Assembly (NCBI GenBank): GCA_964370625.1
Contig: CAYJKB010000004.1
Span: 16,319-80,318, forward strand
DNA: 64,000 bases
Direction of reading: 5' to 3'
DNA from: CAYJKB01 sp964370625
GTDB taxonomy: Bacteria > Bacillota > Clostridia > Oscillospirales > Butyricicoccaceae
Of the stretch, positions 52,540 through 61,352 are shown one piece after another. The notes under the pieces are model-generated. The model saw only the letters and a program-made list of their open reading frames with translations, had not been told where the DNA came from and searched no databases. The first letter of the stretch is position 1, and the number at the start of each line of letters is the position of its first letter. Position numbers and translations under genes: made by a program.

Positions 52540-53319
52540 TTAATCTATTTTATTTTCTTCATATCTATCGAAAATCAGTTTAAGTCCATCTAATGTCAGC
52601 CCTGCATCAACGATGTCGATAATATCGCTATGTTCGGCAACCATACGTGCAAGCCCCCCAGTGGCTACAACTTTGATATCTCCAGACATTTCTTTTTTCA
52701 TATCACGCACAATACCTTCAACAGCTCCAATATATCCACGCATAACACCGGATTGCATGGACTCTACTGTAGTTTTGCCTATAGCATTTTCTGTCATAAC
52801 GATATCAACTCGTGGAAGTTTTGCAGCTTTCATAAACATAGCTTCCATAGCAACTTTAATTCCAGGGAAAATAGCTCCACCTAAATATGAGCCATTTTCA
52901 TCAACAGCATCAAAAGTAGTTGCTGTGCCCATATCTAAAATAATAAGTGATTTACCATATCTATCAATCGCAGACACAGCATTTACAAGCCTATCAATTC
53001 CAACCTCTTTGGGGTTGCTATATAAGTTGCGAATGCCAGTGTCAACATTTTCGCCAACTATCAAAGGTGTAACACCAATGAATTTTCGCACAGCATTAAT
53101 AAGAGTGTACATAATAGGTGGCACAACAGAGGCTATAATTATATCTCTAGTTTCATATAAATCAATTCTTAAAAATTGATAATATTGAGCTATCATCATA
53201 CCAAGTTCATCTGATGTGCGTTCTGCATTTGTCGAAATCCTAAATGAACCACGAAGTAAATCATTTTCATAAATTCCGAATACCATATTAGTATTACCAA
53301 CATCAATAGTAAGTAACAT
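52540..53319 (-). CDS. coaX: Type III pantothenate kinase CoaX
   Basis: Phosphorylates pantothenate, the first step of coenzyme A synthesis. The 259-residue protein has the ASKHA-fold motifs DVGNTN (6-11), LDMGTATTFDAV (P-loop-like phosphate site), GGAIFPGIKVAMEA, and VVATGGLA. Length is normal. AAAGGGG precedes the ATG. It lies between the phosphodiesterase and lipoprotein genes, 20 and 42 bases away. Confidence 0.95.
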   Translation of the reverse strand: MLLTIDVGNTNMVFGIYENDLLRGSFRISTNAERTSDELGMMIAQYYQFLRIDLYETRDIIIASVVPPIMYTLINAVRKFIGVTPLIVGENVDTGIRNLYSNPKEVGIDRLVNAVSAIDRYGKSLIILDMGTATTFDAVDENGSYLGGAIFPGIKVAMEAMFMKAAKLPRVDIVMTENAIGKTTVESMQSGVMRGYIGAVEGIVRDMKKEMSGDIKVVATGGLARMVAEHSDIIDIVDAGLTLDGLKLIFDRYEENKID

Positions 53320-53339
53320 TTTAGTTTCCCCTTTATAAG

Positions 53340-53813
53340 TTAAATAAATTTAATTTTAATATCAATATTCCCTACATCAAGGGTAATTACTGAATAAGAT
53401 GGCCTATTACCACCACGAGGCAAAGAAATACTGCCAGGGTTTAAAATATGAATATTATCATGAATTTCATATAGTGGTAAATGTGTATGCCCAAAAAGAG
53501 CGATATTGCAATTTTTACGCTTAGCTTCTTTTAATAAAGCACCAATTCCTTTATAAATCGCAAAGGTGTGACCATGACAAAGAAACATCTTTATATCTTC
53601 GAGTTCAACAATTTTACTTTCAGGAACTTCAAAAGTATAATCGTTATTTCCTCGTATAAAAGAAATAGGTGTCGAAACAGCATAAGATAAATCATATGCA
53701 TCATCGGTACAATCGCCTAAGTGAAATATTAAATCTGGTTTTTCAGATTGAACAATATCAATCATACTGCCTATTCGATTATGTGAATCTGAAAATGCAA
53801 TAATTTTCAACAT
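53340..53813 (-). CDS. YfcE/MJ0936-family metallophosphoesterase
   Basis: A 157-residue calcineurin-like phosphoesterase. Metal ligands are visible in FSDSHN (D8, H10), HLGDCTDD, RGNND, CHGH and GHTHLP. The YfcE group acts on phosphodiesters, and its physiological substrate is unknown. AGGGA lies before the ATG. A consensus-like promoter lies at 53846-53874 on the minus strand. It is the first gene of the coaX unit. Confidence 0.88.
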   Translation of the reverse strand: MLKIIAFSDSHNRIGSMIDIVQSEKPDLIFHLGDCTDDAYDLSYAVSTPISFIRGNNDYTFEVPESKIVELEDIKMFLCHGHTFAIYKGIGALLKEAKRKNCNIALFGHTHLPLYEIHDNIHILNPGSISLPRGGNRPSYSVITLDVGNIDIKIKFI

Positions 53814-53845
53814 AGTTCCCTCATTTCAAAAAATGTTCTTTTATG

Positions 53846-53874
53846 ACTATACTACAAATTCTGTATATTGTCAA
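53846..53874 (-). promoter_or_regulatory. Promoter of the yfcE-coaX-lipoprotein unit
   Basis: Read on the minus strand, TTGACA (53874-53869), 17 bases, TATAGT (53851-53846). It is one of the best sigma-A matches in the window and lies divergent from the promoter at 53892. Confidence 0.78.
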
Positions 53875-53891
53875 AGTTCTTTTGCACATTT

Positions 53892-53921
53892 TGACATATA
53901 TATTGCATATAATGTATAAGA
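53892..53921 (+). promoter_or_regulatory. Promoter of the three-gene small-protein cluster
   Basis: A perfect TTGACA (53892-53897), 18 bases, TATAAG (53916-53921). A perfect TATAAT also lies at 53909-53914 but is too close to that -35. It is about 45 bases before the first small gene. Confidence 0.6.
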
Positions 53922-53965
53922 CAATAAATGAGCAATTAAAATATTGCAAATGGAGGAAAATAATT

Positions 53966-54241
53966 ATGGACTATTCATCTATTATAAACAGTTTATTACA
54001 AAATCCAAATGACCCTAAATCTCAGCAAATGTTAAAGAATATTACAGCTTTAATGTCATCGCCTACTGGTAGACAAATTATTAGTAATTTATCAAAAAAA
54101 GGCAATGCAGATACAATTAAAATTATAGCAAATGCAGCAAAAAGTGGAGATATAAACACAGCTAAAAATGTGGCAAATTCATTGCTTAATTCGAATGATG
54201 GAGAAGAATTAGCAGTTGAAATTTCGAAATTATTTAAATAA
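53966..54241 (+). CDS. 91-residue helical protein of unknown function
   Basis: Not recognised. The start at 53966 follows TGGAGG by eight bases. A frame extending 41 residues upstream has no such site. The product is rich in Asn, Ser and Lys, without membrane segments, and predicted to be all helices (SIINSLLQNPNDPKSQQMLKNI is a visible repeat-like section, with NPNDPKSQQ its turn). It begins a cluster of three small genes that share a promoter. A small GGGCG/CGCCC hairpin follows it. Confidence 0.7.
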   Translation: MDYSSIINSLLQNPNDPKSQQMLKNITALMSSPTGRQIISNLSKKGNADTIKIIANAAKSGDINTAKNVANSLLNSNDGEELAVEISKLFK

Positions 54242-54283
54242 GTAATAAGGGCGTTAAATCGCCCTATTTAGGAGGTAATATCA

Positions 54284-54718
54284 ATGCCAGAATTTGGAGA
54301 TGCTTTAGGTAATATGTTAAATGACCCTGATAAACTTGCACAAATAATGTCTATTGCTCAAAGTTTTATGGGTACATCACAAGAGAATAACTCTAATGAA
54401 GTAGAAAATCAAGGTGTAAATAGCTATAATAATCAAATAAATGATTTTTCGGCACTATCTCTTCCACAAATAAACAACACACCTAAGATGAATTATGATT
54501 TAACATCAGAAATATTAGGTAAAGCTATGCCGATTATAAATAGAATTTCACAAAGCAATAAATCAGTAAGCATTGATAAAACTAATTTATTAACAGCTTT
54601 AGCACCTTTTGTATCAGATGAGGTAAGTCATGAATTTTCACATGCTGTAAAGTTGATTTCAATAGCTAAGATGGTAAAAGCAGTTATGGGTGAATTTTCA
54701 GGAGGGCAAAAACTTTAA
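54284..54718 (+). CDS. 144-residue protein of unknown function, cluster member
   Basis: Not recognised. GGAGGTAATATCA precedes the ATG. The N-terminal 35 residues (FGDALGNMLNDPDKLAQIM) loosely resemble those of its upstream neighbour, with a NDP/NPNDP turn. A Asn/Gln-rich linker follows, then a helical C-terminal domain (about 70-140). It is hydrophilic, with no signal peptide. Shared N-terminal pattern suggests that the two proteins are related or act together. Confidence 0.65.
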   Translation: MPEFGDALGNMLNDPDKLAQIMSIAQSFMGTSQENNSNEVENQGVNSYNNQINDFSALSLPQINNTPKMNYDLTSEILGKAMPIINRISQSNKSVSIDKTNLLTALAPFVSDEVSHEFSHAVKLISIAKMVKAVMGEFSGGQKL

Positions 54719-54745
54719 AAAAGTTAAATTTTTGGAGGTGGAATG

Positions 54746-55009
54746 ATGTATAACAGATATTTCGAAAATGAAAAAGAATATAATTTTGAGCCAATAAATA
54801 ATAATTCTCAAAAAACGTCAAATGATTCAGGAGTAAATCAAAAATCAAACACATTTTCAGCGTTAGGAGATTTGTTTTCATCGTTAAAAATGCCACAAAT
54901 GACAGTAAACACGGTAGTACTTATCGCAATTGTATATTTTTTGCTAGATGGAGAAGATGACAATGATATTTTTGTTATAATTGGAATTTTACTTTTACTT
55001 GGAATTTAG
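54746..55009 (+). CDS. 87-residue membrane protein of unknown function, cluster member
   Basis: Not recognised. The N-terminal 55 residues are polar and Asn/Ser-rich. The C-terminal 35 are hydrophobic and acidic: VVLIAIVYFLLDGEDDND then IFVIIGILLLLGI, two membrane segments around a charged turn. The ATG at 54746 is preferred, with GGAGG seven bases upstream; an ATG directly before it is only four away. It may anchor the other two proteins to the membrane, which is inference. Confidence 0.65.
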   Translation: MYNRYFENEKEYNFEPINNNSQKTSNDSGVNQKSNTFSALGDLFSSLKMPQMTVNTVVLIAIVYFLLDGEDDNDIFVIIGILLLLGI

Positions 55010-55129
55010 AAATGTGGTGCAAAAAATAATTTAAAGATATTTTAAAAAAATTAAATAAAATATAAAAAAAGTCTTTTTTTTTCTACGAAAAAAGTGTAGA
55101 ATAAAAGAGATATAAAAAGACTTTAAAAG

Positions 55130-55168
55130 GTATGCAAACTTATTTGCCATATTTACAGGTTTGTATAC
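55130..55168 (+). other. Inverted repeat in the chemoreceptor leader
   Basis: GTATGCAAAC (55130-55139) and GTTTGTATAC (55159-55168) can pair over 10 bases with one G-U, 20 bases before the start codon of the chemoreceptor. It could be a regulatory leader structure or an operator. It does not show the conserved core of a c-di-GMP riboswitch. Confidence 0.4.
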
Positions 55169-55188
55169 AACGAAAAGGAGAAAGAAAA

Positions 55189-56991
55189 ATGAGAAACCTT
55201 AAAATTAAGTTCAAATTTGGTGTTAGTCTTAGCCTTATAGCGATTTTAATTGTAATTCTAACAATATTCTCAACAATGGCGGTTGATGAATTAGGAAACC
55301 GATTCAGCAATTATCATGAAAATGCATATGGTGCATTTGTTAAATTATCCGAAGCACGTTCAAATGTAGAAAATGTGGCGAAAGAATTAGCTGGGGTTAT
55401 TTCAAGTAATAATGCAAGCGATATTATTGCTGTCGCTCAAAATAGTGATGCACAAATTGAAGCTGCACTAGATTTAGTAGATATGGTTATAGAGAATGGA
55501 GTATCCGAAGAATTTAAAGCTGTAGCTGAACGTGTAGAAGCAGATGCAGTAATTTTTAATGAAGCGGTGCAACAAATAATATCTATAGCTTCAAGCAACC
55601 AATTAGATAACATACAAACTGTATTTTATGGTGAGTATTTTAGCTCATTTACAAATTTAACAAATGGCATGGAAGAATTAATTGTTCTTGTAGAAAAATT
55701 TGCTGAAACTACGTATAGCTCTGTAATGGTTTATACAGGGAATACCGCTATCTTCCTTATTATAATTACAATTATTGCTCTTGTGCTATCTGTTGTAGTT
55801 GGAATTATTTTAACAAAATCTTGCACAAATCCAATTAATTTATTGAAAAATTCGATTCAATCACTTGCTAATGGCGATTTTGCTGGAGCAGAAGTTGAAT
55901 ATAAAGCAACTGATGAATTTGGTGAGCTTGCAGAAAATTTAAACTCAACAATTAAAACACTAAATGCAATTATTGAAGATTTATCTTATGAAATGAAACA
56001 ACTTGAAGAAGGCAACTTTACAAATAAATCAGATAGTAACATCTATATTGGTGACTTTATGACAATAAACCAATCAGTGGATGGATTTGCACAAAAAATA
56101 AATGCAACATTAAGTCAAGTGTCAACGGCATCAAATCAAGTTATGTCTGGGGCAGACCAAGTTGCAGCTGGTGCACAAACTTTGGCTATGGGGACAACAG
56201 AACAAGCTGCATCAGTTCAACAATTAGTTGATGCAATGGGAGATATTTCAGGGCAAGTTCAAGAAATCACAGAAATTTCTCAAGATGCTGCCGAAAACTC
56301 AAGAAATGCAAAACATGCTGTTACTGAAAGTAATGATAAGATGCAACAGCTTATGTCATCTATGCATGAAATTGAAGACAAATCAAAAGAAATTAGCAAA
56401 ATCATTAAAACAATTGAAGATATAGCATTCCAAACAAATATTCTTGCATTAAATGCTGCAGTTGAAGCTGCACGTGCAGGGCAAGCAGGTAAAGGGTTTG
56501 CTGTAGTAGCAGATGAAGTACGTAACCTTGCAGCAAAATCAGCCGAAGCTGCACAAAACACAACTACTCTTATTAATGCGTCAATTGAAGCTATTAATAA
56601 AGGTGTATCCCTATCACAACTGACTGCCAATGAGCTTGGAAGTGTAGTTACAGGAGCAGAGCAAACAAATTCATTAATTCAAAAGATTTCAAATTCTACA
56701 GTAGGTCAATTAGATGCTATTAAATTTGCAACTGAAGAACTTGAAAAAATATCATCAGTTGTACATACAAACTCTGCAACAAGTGAAGAAAGTGCAGCTG
56801 CTAGTGAACAACTTTCAACTCAAGCGAATATCATGAATTCATTGTTAAGCTCATTCAAATTAGGTTCTGTAAATGAACTAGATTATCATACATCAGTTTC
56901 ATTGCCTAAAAAACAAAAAAATGTAGCATTGCCAAATAACAATGCTCCAAGGCTTGATACACATTTTGTAGAAGATAATTCCAAATATTAA
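55189..56991 (+). CDS. Methyl-accepting chemotaxis protein
   Basis: Transmembrane chemoreceptor of 600 residues. Domains in order are a first membrane helix (about 12-32), a periplasmic four-helix ligand domain with NAYGAFVKLSEARSNVENVA in its first helix, a second membrane helix (about 185-207), HAMP, and the cytoplasmic signalling hairpin with IAFQTNILALNAAVEAARAG (the CheA/CheW contact tip) and methylation helices on both sides. AAAGGAG precedes the ATG. A frame of 19 residues further upstream is rejected. No C-terminal CheR pentapeptide is seen. It is followed by a terminator shared with yunB. Confidence 0.95.
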   Translation: MRNLKIKFKFGVSLSLIAILIVILTIFSTMAVDELGNRFSNYHENAYGAFVKLSEARSNVENVAKELAGVISSNNASDIIAVAQNSDAQIEAALDLVDMVIENGVSEEFKAVAERVEADAVIFNEAVQQIISIASSNQLDNIQTVFYGEYFSSFTNLTNGMEELIVLVEKFAETTYSSVMVYTGNTAIFLIIITIIALVLSVVVGIILTKSCTNPINLLKNSIQSLANGDFAGAEVEYKATDEFGELAENLNSTIKTLNAIIEDLSYEMKQLEEGNFTNKSDSNIYIGDFMTINQSVDGFAQKINATLSQVSTASNQVMSGADQVAAGAQTLAMGTTEQAASVQQLVDAMGDISGQVQEITEISQDAAENSRNAKHAVTESNDKMQQLMSSMHEIEDKSKEISKIIKTIEDIAFQTNILALNAAVEAARAGQAGKGFAVVADEVRNLAAKSAEAAQNTTTLINASIEAINKGVSLSQLTANELGSVVTGAEQTNSLIQKISNSTVGQLDAIKFATEELEKISSVVHTNSATSEESAAASEQLSTQANIMNSLLSSFKLGSVNELDYHTSVSLPKKQKNVALPNNNAPRLDTHFVEDNSKY

Positions 56992-57004
56992 TTAACATTA
57001 TTAT

Positions 57005-57035
57005 ATAGGGTGTGTCACAATGTGACGCACCCTAT
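57005..57035. terminator. Bidirectional terminator between the chemoreceptor and yunB
   Basis: A 12-base stem (57005-57016 with 57024-57035, one G-U) with loop ACAATGT, followed by TTTTTA. It shares its GGTGTGTCACAATG core with the terminator at 51329-51367. Confidence 0.8.
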
Positions 57036-57037
57036 TT

Positions 57038-57754
57038 TTATTCAGCATAATCATTTACTTTGCCAAGTAAAGTAGATTCTTGATCATCTATATAAGTAAA
57101 GGAATTTGGAACTGTGCCAAGCAAGATAGTTTCACTTACAACAAATTCTGTTTCAACAGTTGTTTCAAAGTTTTCGCCAGGGACAACAACAGTAAGGTCA
57201 GCTGAAATAGAAAGCATTATGCTATGACGTGTTTGATTTATTCCAGCTGTGGAGAAAACGCTGATAAAATCAGCATCAGCTACACCAATTCCTAAGATTT
57301 TGACACTAATATTAGGTCCAGTTCCTGTAAACAACTCACTACCTAATAAGTTGCCGAGTGGAATATAAATATCTTTATAGGCTAAATCATTAACAACATC
57401 ATTCACAGAATTAATTATATCAGCTTTCATACTATTAATAGTAAGCATGTTAGTTGATAGTGCAGTTACACGATTTTCAATATCTTTTTCTAAAATCACA
57501 AGAGAAGGATATTTAGCTTGGTTTTGATATATCTCATTTGAAATAGTATCATTTATAGCAGTTATAGCAATGTATGTACATTCGTTTAATGCTAACTTTT
57601 CAAAAACGGGACGAAATTGTAAATAAATGTTCATTATAATTGTGCAAAATAATAATAGCAAAGCAATCAACAAAAATTTGATGGAAAGCTTAAAATCCAC
57701 TCTTTTAACCTGCTTATAAGTTGACTTACGACGAAGTGTATACTTTGTAAACAA
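57038..57754 (-). CDS. yunB: Sporulation protein YunB
   Basis: A 238-residue protein with a basic N-terminus, one membrane helix (about 25-47), and the YunB domain. RPVFEKLALNECTYIAITAINDTI, quoted by its core LALNECTYIAI, and VLGVADADFISVFSTAGINQTRHSI, by its core GVADADFISVF, match the family made under sporulation sigma-E in Bacillus. It starts at TTG with AAGGTG upstream. The presence of yunB and SpoIIIE suggests a spore-former. No clear sporulation-specific promoter could be assigned by eye. Confidence 0.85.
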   Translation of the reverse strand: MFTKYTLRRKSTYKQVKRVDFKLSIKFLLIALLLLFCTIIMNIYLQFRPVFEKLALNECTYIAITAINDTISNEIYQNQAKYPSLVILEKDIENRVTALSTNMLTINSMKADIINSVNDVVNDLAYKDIYIPLGNLLGSELFTGTGPNISVKILGIGVADADFISVFSTAGINQTRHSIMLSISADLTVVVPGENFETTVETEFVVSETILLGTVPNSFTYIDDQESTLLGKVNDYAE

Positions 57755-58148
57755 GAGAAAACACCTTCTTTCTGGAATAAATAATGCGTTTCAAAATATA
57801 ATATGCATAAAAAATCACATAAAAAGCAACTTTTTGTCTTATTATAGTATATGCGAAAAAAGCAAAATATGTCAATTACTTTACAAAATCGTTAACTTCA
57901 AAACTGATAAAATATGGTTAAAAGGCTTTATTTTTAAAATAAACTATAGTATAATAAACAAGAATTAATCACAAATAACAAAATTTATATTTATGCTTTA
58001 AGCAGAAATAAGGGAAATTGTTATGATGTTGAATGAGTCAGTATAGTAGTTTGAAAAATCAAGCTATTTATTTTTTCTTAAAGTAAAAAATGAGGGATTT
58101 AAGATTTTAAATGTGATGACAAGTTAAAGGCAAGAATGGAGCATTACT
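57755..58148. promoter_or_regulatory. AT-rich intergenic region with promoter for the sortase gene
   Basis: A 394-base gap between divergent yunB and the sortase gene. A plausible + strand promoter is TTTATT (57927-57932), 17 bases, TATAAT (57950-57955), giving a leader of about 190 bases. The leader shows no recognisable c-di-GMP riboswitch core, and no open frame of note. Confidence 0.45.
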
Positions 58149-58931
58149 TTGAAAAATTCAAAAAAAATCAATCCAGTAATACTTGCGATTTTTGCTTTAG
58201 TATTTTGTGCAGCTTTAATCCAATACATATCAATATCATATGAACTTAGCAAAACAGTTGGGATAACAAACAAAACACAGATAATGGATGAAAATATAGC
58301 AGAAGATTCTAAAGACATGGTAAGCGAAATGAAACAAGCGATAGAGGATAACATACCTACGGTTCAAATGGAATTTGAAGATGATGGACTTCCTCATGAT
58401 AAACTATTCATAACACCAGAAAGACAAAAATATCAATCAGGTGATTTAAGGCTTATCATACCAAAGCTTGAAGTAGACATTCCGATACTGGATGGAACAG
58501 AACAAGAAACCTTAAGGAAAGGCGAAGGCCTTTACGAATATGCACAGCTCCCTGGAGAGGGAAATCGAAATGTATCAATAGCAGGACACCGCAACAGTGT
58601 ATACAATGGTAAAATATTAGATAACATGCCGTTCTACTATATAGATACTTTAACAGACGATGATTGTCTTTATCTTGTAGATGATGAATTTATTTACAGG
58701 TATATATGGGATAAAACAACTGTAGTTGAAGAAACTGACTGGGGGCCAATCTATAGCCAAGGATTTTCAGCTTTAACGATTACATCTTGTGAACCTATAG
58801 GAATTGCAGATCATAGAATAATTGTTCGTGCAGCACTTGTAGAAATTATCCCTTATTCAGACGATTATACATATCCTTCAGTTTATGAAACTGAAATTCA
58901 TACGCCGGCTGAGTTAGAACTCGTCGATTAA
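58149..58931 (+). CDS. Sortase family transpeptidase
   Basis: A 260-residue membrane-bound enzyme that cuts and transfers sorting signals. An N-terminal membrane helix (about 9-29) is followed by an acidic linker and the sortase barrel. The catalytic residues are H147 in AGHRNS, C214 in LTITSC, and an arginine in ADHRIIVRAAL. TITSC instead of TLxTC resembles class D or related classes. Class is not certain. No LPxTG-type substrate is seen in this window. The TTG start has TGGAGC eight bases upstream. A secreted transglutaminase-like protein and a pilus cluster follow. Confidence 0.88.
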   Translation: MKNSKKINPVILAIFALVFCAALIQYISISYELSKTVGITNKTQIMDENIAEDSKDMVSEMKQAIEDNIPTVQMEFEDDGLPHDKLFITPERQKYQSGDLRLIIPKLEVDIPILDGTEQETLRKGEGLYEYAQLPGEGNRNVSIAGHRNSVYNGKILDNMPFYYIDTLTDDDCLYLVDDEFIYRYIWDKTTVVEETDWGPIYSQGFSALTITSCEPIGIADHRIIVRAALVEIIPYSDDYTYPSVYETEIHTPAELELVD

Positions 58932-58974
58932 CCTAATGTAAACCTGCAAAACGCACAGTAAGGAGAGAAAAATT

Positions 58975-59892
58975 ATGAAAACAAACTTGATTAAAAAATT
59001 ATGCGTAGGCATATGTGCCACAGCGATGCTATTCACAGTGACGTCTACAGATGTTTCAAGCAATGTTTCGGCAAACACAAAAATCGCTACAACAGTTCAA
59101 ACACAAACAGGGGTGACAGTGCAAAAAAATGCCAAAGCTTCAGTGGATTCTTCAAATCTTAGCGAGGGCTTTGTAACAGTAACCTATACAGGTGGCAAAC
59201 AAGTAAAAATTAAAGTGCAAATAACTAAAACTGGTGGAACAACATATACTTATGATTTGAATAATCAAGGAAATCCTGAAACGTTTGCATTAACACAGGG
59301 TAATGGTACTTATACAATTAAAATTTTTGAAAACACTTCTGGAACTAAATATGCAACAGCTTTTACAGCTTCAGTAAATGTAACTTTAAGAAATGATTAT
59401 TTACCTTATTTATATCCTAACCAATATGTGAATTATAATGCACAATCTCAAACAGTAGCTAAAGCAAAAGAGATTATTCCAGCAAATGCAACAGATGTGC
59501 AAAAAGTTCAAGCAGTGTTTAATTATGTAACAAAAAACTTTAAATACGATTATGACAAAGCTGCTACTGTAAAAAGTGGATATCTTCCTGTAGTTGATAC
59601 AATCTTAACTACGCAAAAAGGAATTTGTTTTGATTATTCTTCAGTAATGAGCTCTATGCTTCGTTCACAAGGTGTTCCAACAAAACTTGTTGTTGGATAT
59701 GCTGAAGAAGTATACCATGCATGGATCAATGTATATATCGAAGGAACAGGATGGGTAGATGGAGTTATAAAATTTGATGGTGTAAACTGGACGATGATGG
59801 ATCCTACGTTTATTTCAACAGGTGGACATAGCGACTTTGCTTATAAATACACTTCAACAACTACAAATTACGCACCTAAATACTTCTATTAA
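58975..59892 (+). CDS. Secreted transglutaminase-like protein
   Basis: A 305-residue exported protein with a signal peptide (KKLCVGICATAMLFTVTSTD; cleavage near 35), a beta-rich region (about 50-135), and a transglutaminase-like domain. The catalytic triad is seen as the cysteine in KGICFDYSS (about 217), the histidine in YHAWINV, and the aspartate in MMDPTF. It may crosslink or cut surface peptides. TAAGGAG precedes the ATG. It lies 44 bases after the sortase gene. Substrate is unknown. Confidence 0.88.
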   Translation: MKTNLIKKLCVGICATAMLFTVTSTDVSSNVSANTKIATTVQTQTGVTVQKNAKASVDSSNLSEGFVTVTYTGGKQVKIKVQITKTGGTTYTYDLNNQGNPETFALTQGNGTYTIKIFENTSGTKYATAFTASVNVTLRNDYLPYLYPNQYVNYNAQSQTVAKAKEIIPANATDVQKVQAVFNYVTKNFKYDYDKAATVKSGYLPVVDTILTTQKGICFDYSSVMSSMLRSQGVPTKLVVGYAEEVYHAWINVYIEGTGWVDGVIKFDGVNWTMMDPTFISTGGHSDFAYKYTSTTTNYAPKYFY

Positions 59893-59955
59893 ATTTTCTA
59901 AATAATAGGTTTTAAAGAAATAAATCTAAAATGATGTAAGGAACGGAGATAGTAT

Positions 59956-60990
59956 ATGAGTAGTAATATATCTAACGAATATAAATTCTCACAAGAGGAA
60001 CTTTCAATATTTTGTTATCAATTAGGATTAATGATGAAAGCAGGTATTGGATCAGAAGAAGGAATTTCACTAATAGCTGATGACGCTGATGAAACTGCTA
60101 AGAAATTACTTGAAAAAGTGCATTTTCACCTAACAGATGGAGTATCGTTATCAGTAGCTCTTGAGAGAACAGGTAGCTTCCCTGAATATATGCTTAGAAT
60201 GATAGAAATTGGTCAAGTTTCTGGTAGACTTGATAAAGTTTTAAGCTCACTAGCAAATTACTATGAAAAACGAGCAGAAACATCAAAATCAATTAAACGA
60301 GCTGTTTCATATCCTGCAACGATGTCAGGGCTTGTAGCTATTATCTTTTTAGTATTAGTATCCCAAGTACTTCCAGTGTTTGATCAAGTGTTAAGCCAAC
60401 TAGGGCTTACGCTTTCTCCTTTAGCCAACGCAATGATGAGTTTTGGTTCATCTTCTAATATAATAGTTGGTGTTGTGATAGTTTTAGTTGTTATAATAGC
60501 TATTGTGCTATTTTACACAATGCGTGAAAATGCATATACTAACATTATTTCAAAAACACAAACAGGAAAACTTCTGGATAGAAGCCATTTTACATCTGCT
60601 ATGGCTATGATGTTATCAAGTGGTATCAACACTGATGAGGCTATGGAAAGAGCAATCGGATTGCTTGAAAATTCAGAACTTTCAGAACAATTTAAAAAAT
60701 GTCACGAACTTATGGATAATGGAGAAAGATTACCTGATGCCGCTGGCAAAACAGGAATATTAAATCGCTCACAAACAGGTGTTTTATCAGCAGGATTTCG
60801 TGCCGGTGTGCCTGAACAAGCAATGGAAGAATTAGCTGGCCGCCTACAAATTGAAGCTGACGAACATTTAGAACGACTACTTGGCAGATTTGAATATGGA
60901 TTAGTTGTTGCTCTTTGTGTTGTAGTTGGTATTGTTTTACTTTCAGTAATGCTTCCATTAATCGGTGTGCTTTCCTCAATTGGAGGATAG
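59956..60990 (+). CDS. Type II secretion/type IV pilus platform protein, PilC/GspF family
   Basis: A 344-residue inner-membrane platform for pilin extraction and assembly. Two GspF domains are visible: GLMMKAGIGSEEGISLIAD in the first and MAMMLSSGINTDEAMERAI in the second, each followed by a membrane pair (about 120-140 and 170-185, then 310-335). Length is shorter than the ~400 residues of classical PilC but normal for Clostridial relatives. GGAG precedes the ATG. Four small pilin-like genes and a PilT-type ATPase follow within one operon. Confidence 0.9.
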   Translation: MSSNISNEYKFSQEELSIFCYQLGLMMKAGIGSEEGISLIADDADETAKKLLEKVHFHLTDGVSLSVALERTGSFPEYMLRMIEIGQVSGRLDKVLSSLANYYEKRAETSKSIKRAVSYPATMSGLVAIIFLVLVSQVLPVFDQVLSQLGLTLSPLANAMMSFGSSSNIIVGVVIVLVVIIAIVLFYTMRENAYTNIISKTQTGKLLDRSHFTSAMAMMLSSGINTDEAMERAIGLLENSELSEQFKKCHELMDNGERLPDAAGKTGILNRSQTGVLSAGFRAGVPEQAMEELAGRLQIEADEHLERLLGRFEYGLVVALCVVVGIVLLSVMLPLIGVLSSIGG

Positions 60991-60996
60991 AAGCCT

Positions 60997-61317
60997 ATGA
61001 AAAAAAATAAATTTGAACTAATTAAAAAAATTATTCCATTATTATTAGCATGTATCTTAATTCCTACAGTGCTGATATTTGCAGCAACAAATTTAAGCTC
61101 CCGTTCACAAAAGGAAAGCATGATTTTATTAGAAGAAAGCTTAAGACGTGCTGTGGTTCAGTGTTATGCAATTGAAGGGTTTTATCCTGAGGATTTAAGC
61201 TATCTTATCGATAATTATGGTGTAGCAATCAATGAAAGTCGTTATGTTGTACATTATACATATGTTGCGTCAAACTTAATGCCCGATATAACCGTTATAC
61301 AATTATCTAGCCAATAG
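60997..61317 (+). CDS. Pilin-like membrane-anchored protein without prepilin motif
   Basis: A 106-residue protein with a short basic N-terminus, a single membrane helix (about 12-30), and a soluble part (about 45-106). LEESLRRAVVQCYAIEGFYP and the following LSYLIDNYGV resemble the C-terminal parts of small type II/IV pseudopilins seen in Clostridia. A G-[FYM]TLLE prepilin cleavage motif is absent. It begins six bases after the platform gene, near GGAGGATAG. Confidence 0.7.
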   Translation: MKKNKFELIKKIIPLLLACILIPTVLIFAATNLSSRSQKESMILLEESLRRAVVQCYAIEGFYPEDLSYLIDNYGVAINESRYVVHYTYVASNLMPDITVIQLSSQ

Positions 61318-61352
61318 GGCGATATTATGTTTAAAACTAAGGGGGGAACACT

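Noticed and set aside
52613..53179. 188-residue + strand open frame opposite coaX
   Set aside because: coaX has complete motifs and a good ribosome site; the opposite frame has no domain signature.
53843..53965. Longer 132-residue version of the 91-residue small protein
   Set aside because: The extension covers the promoter region and has no ribosome site; GGAGG before 53966 sets the start.
57755..58148. c-di-GMP riboswitch before the sortase/pilus genes, as in some Clostridia
   Set aside because: I looked for the conserved cores and helices of class I and II switches and did not see them; a covariance-model search would be decisive.
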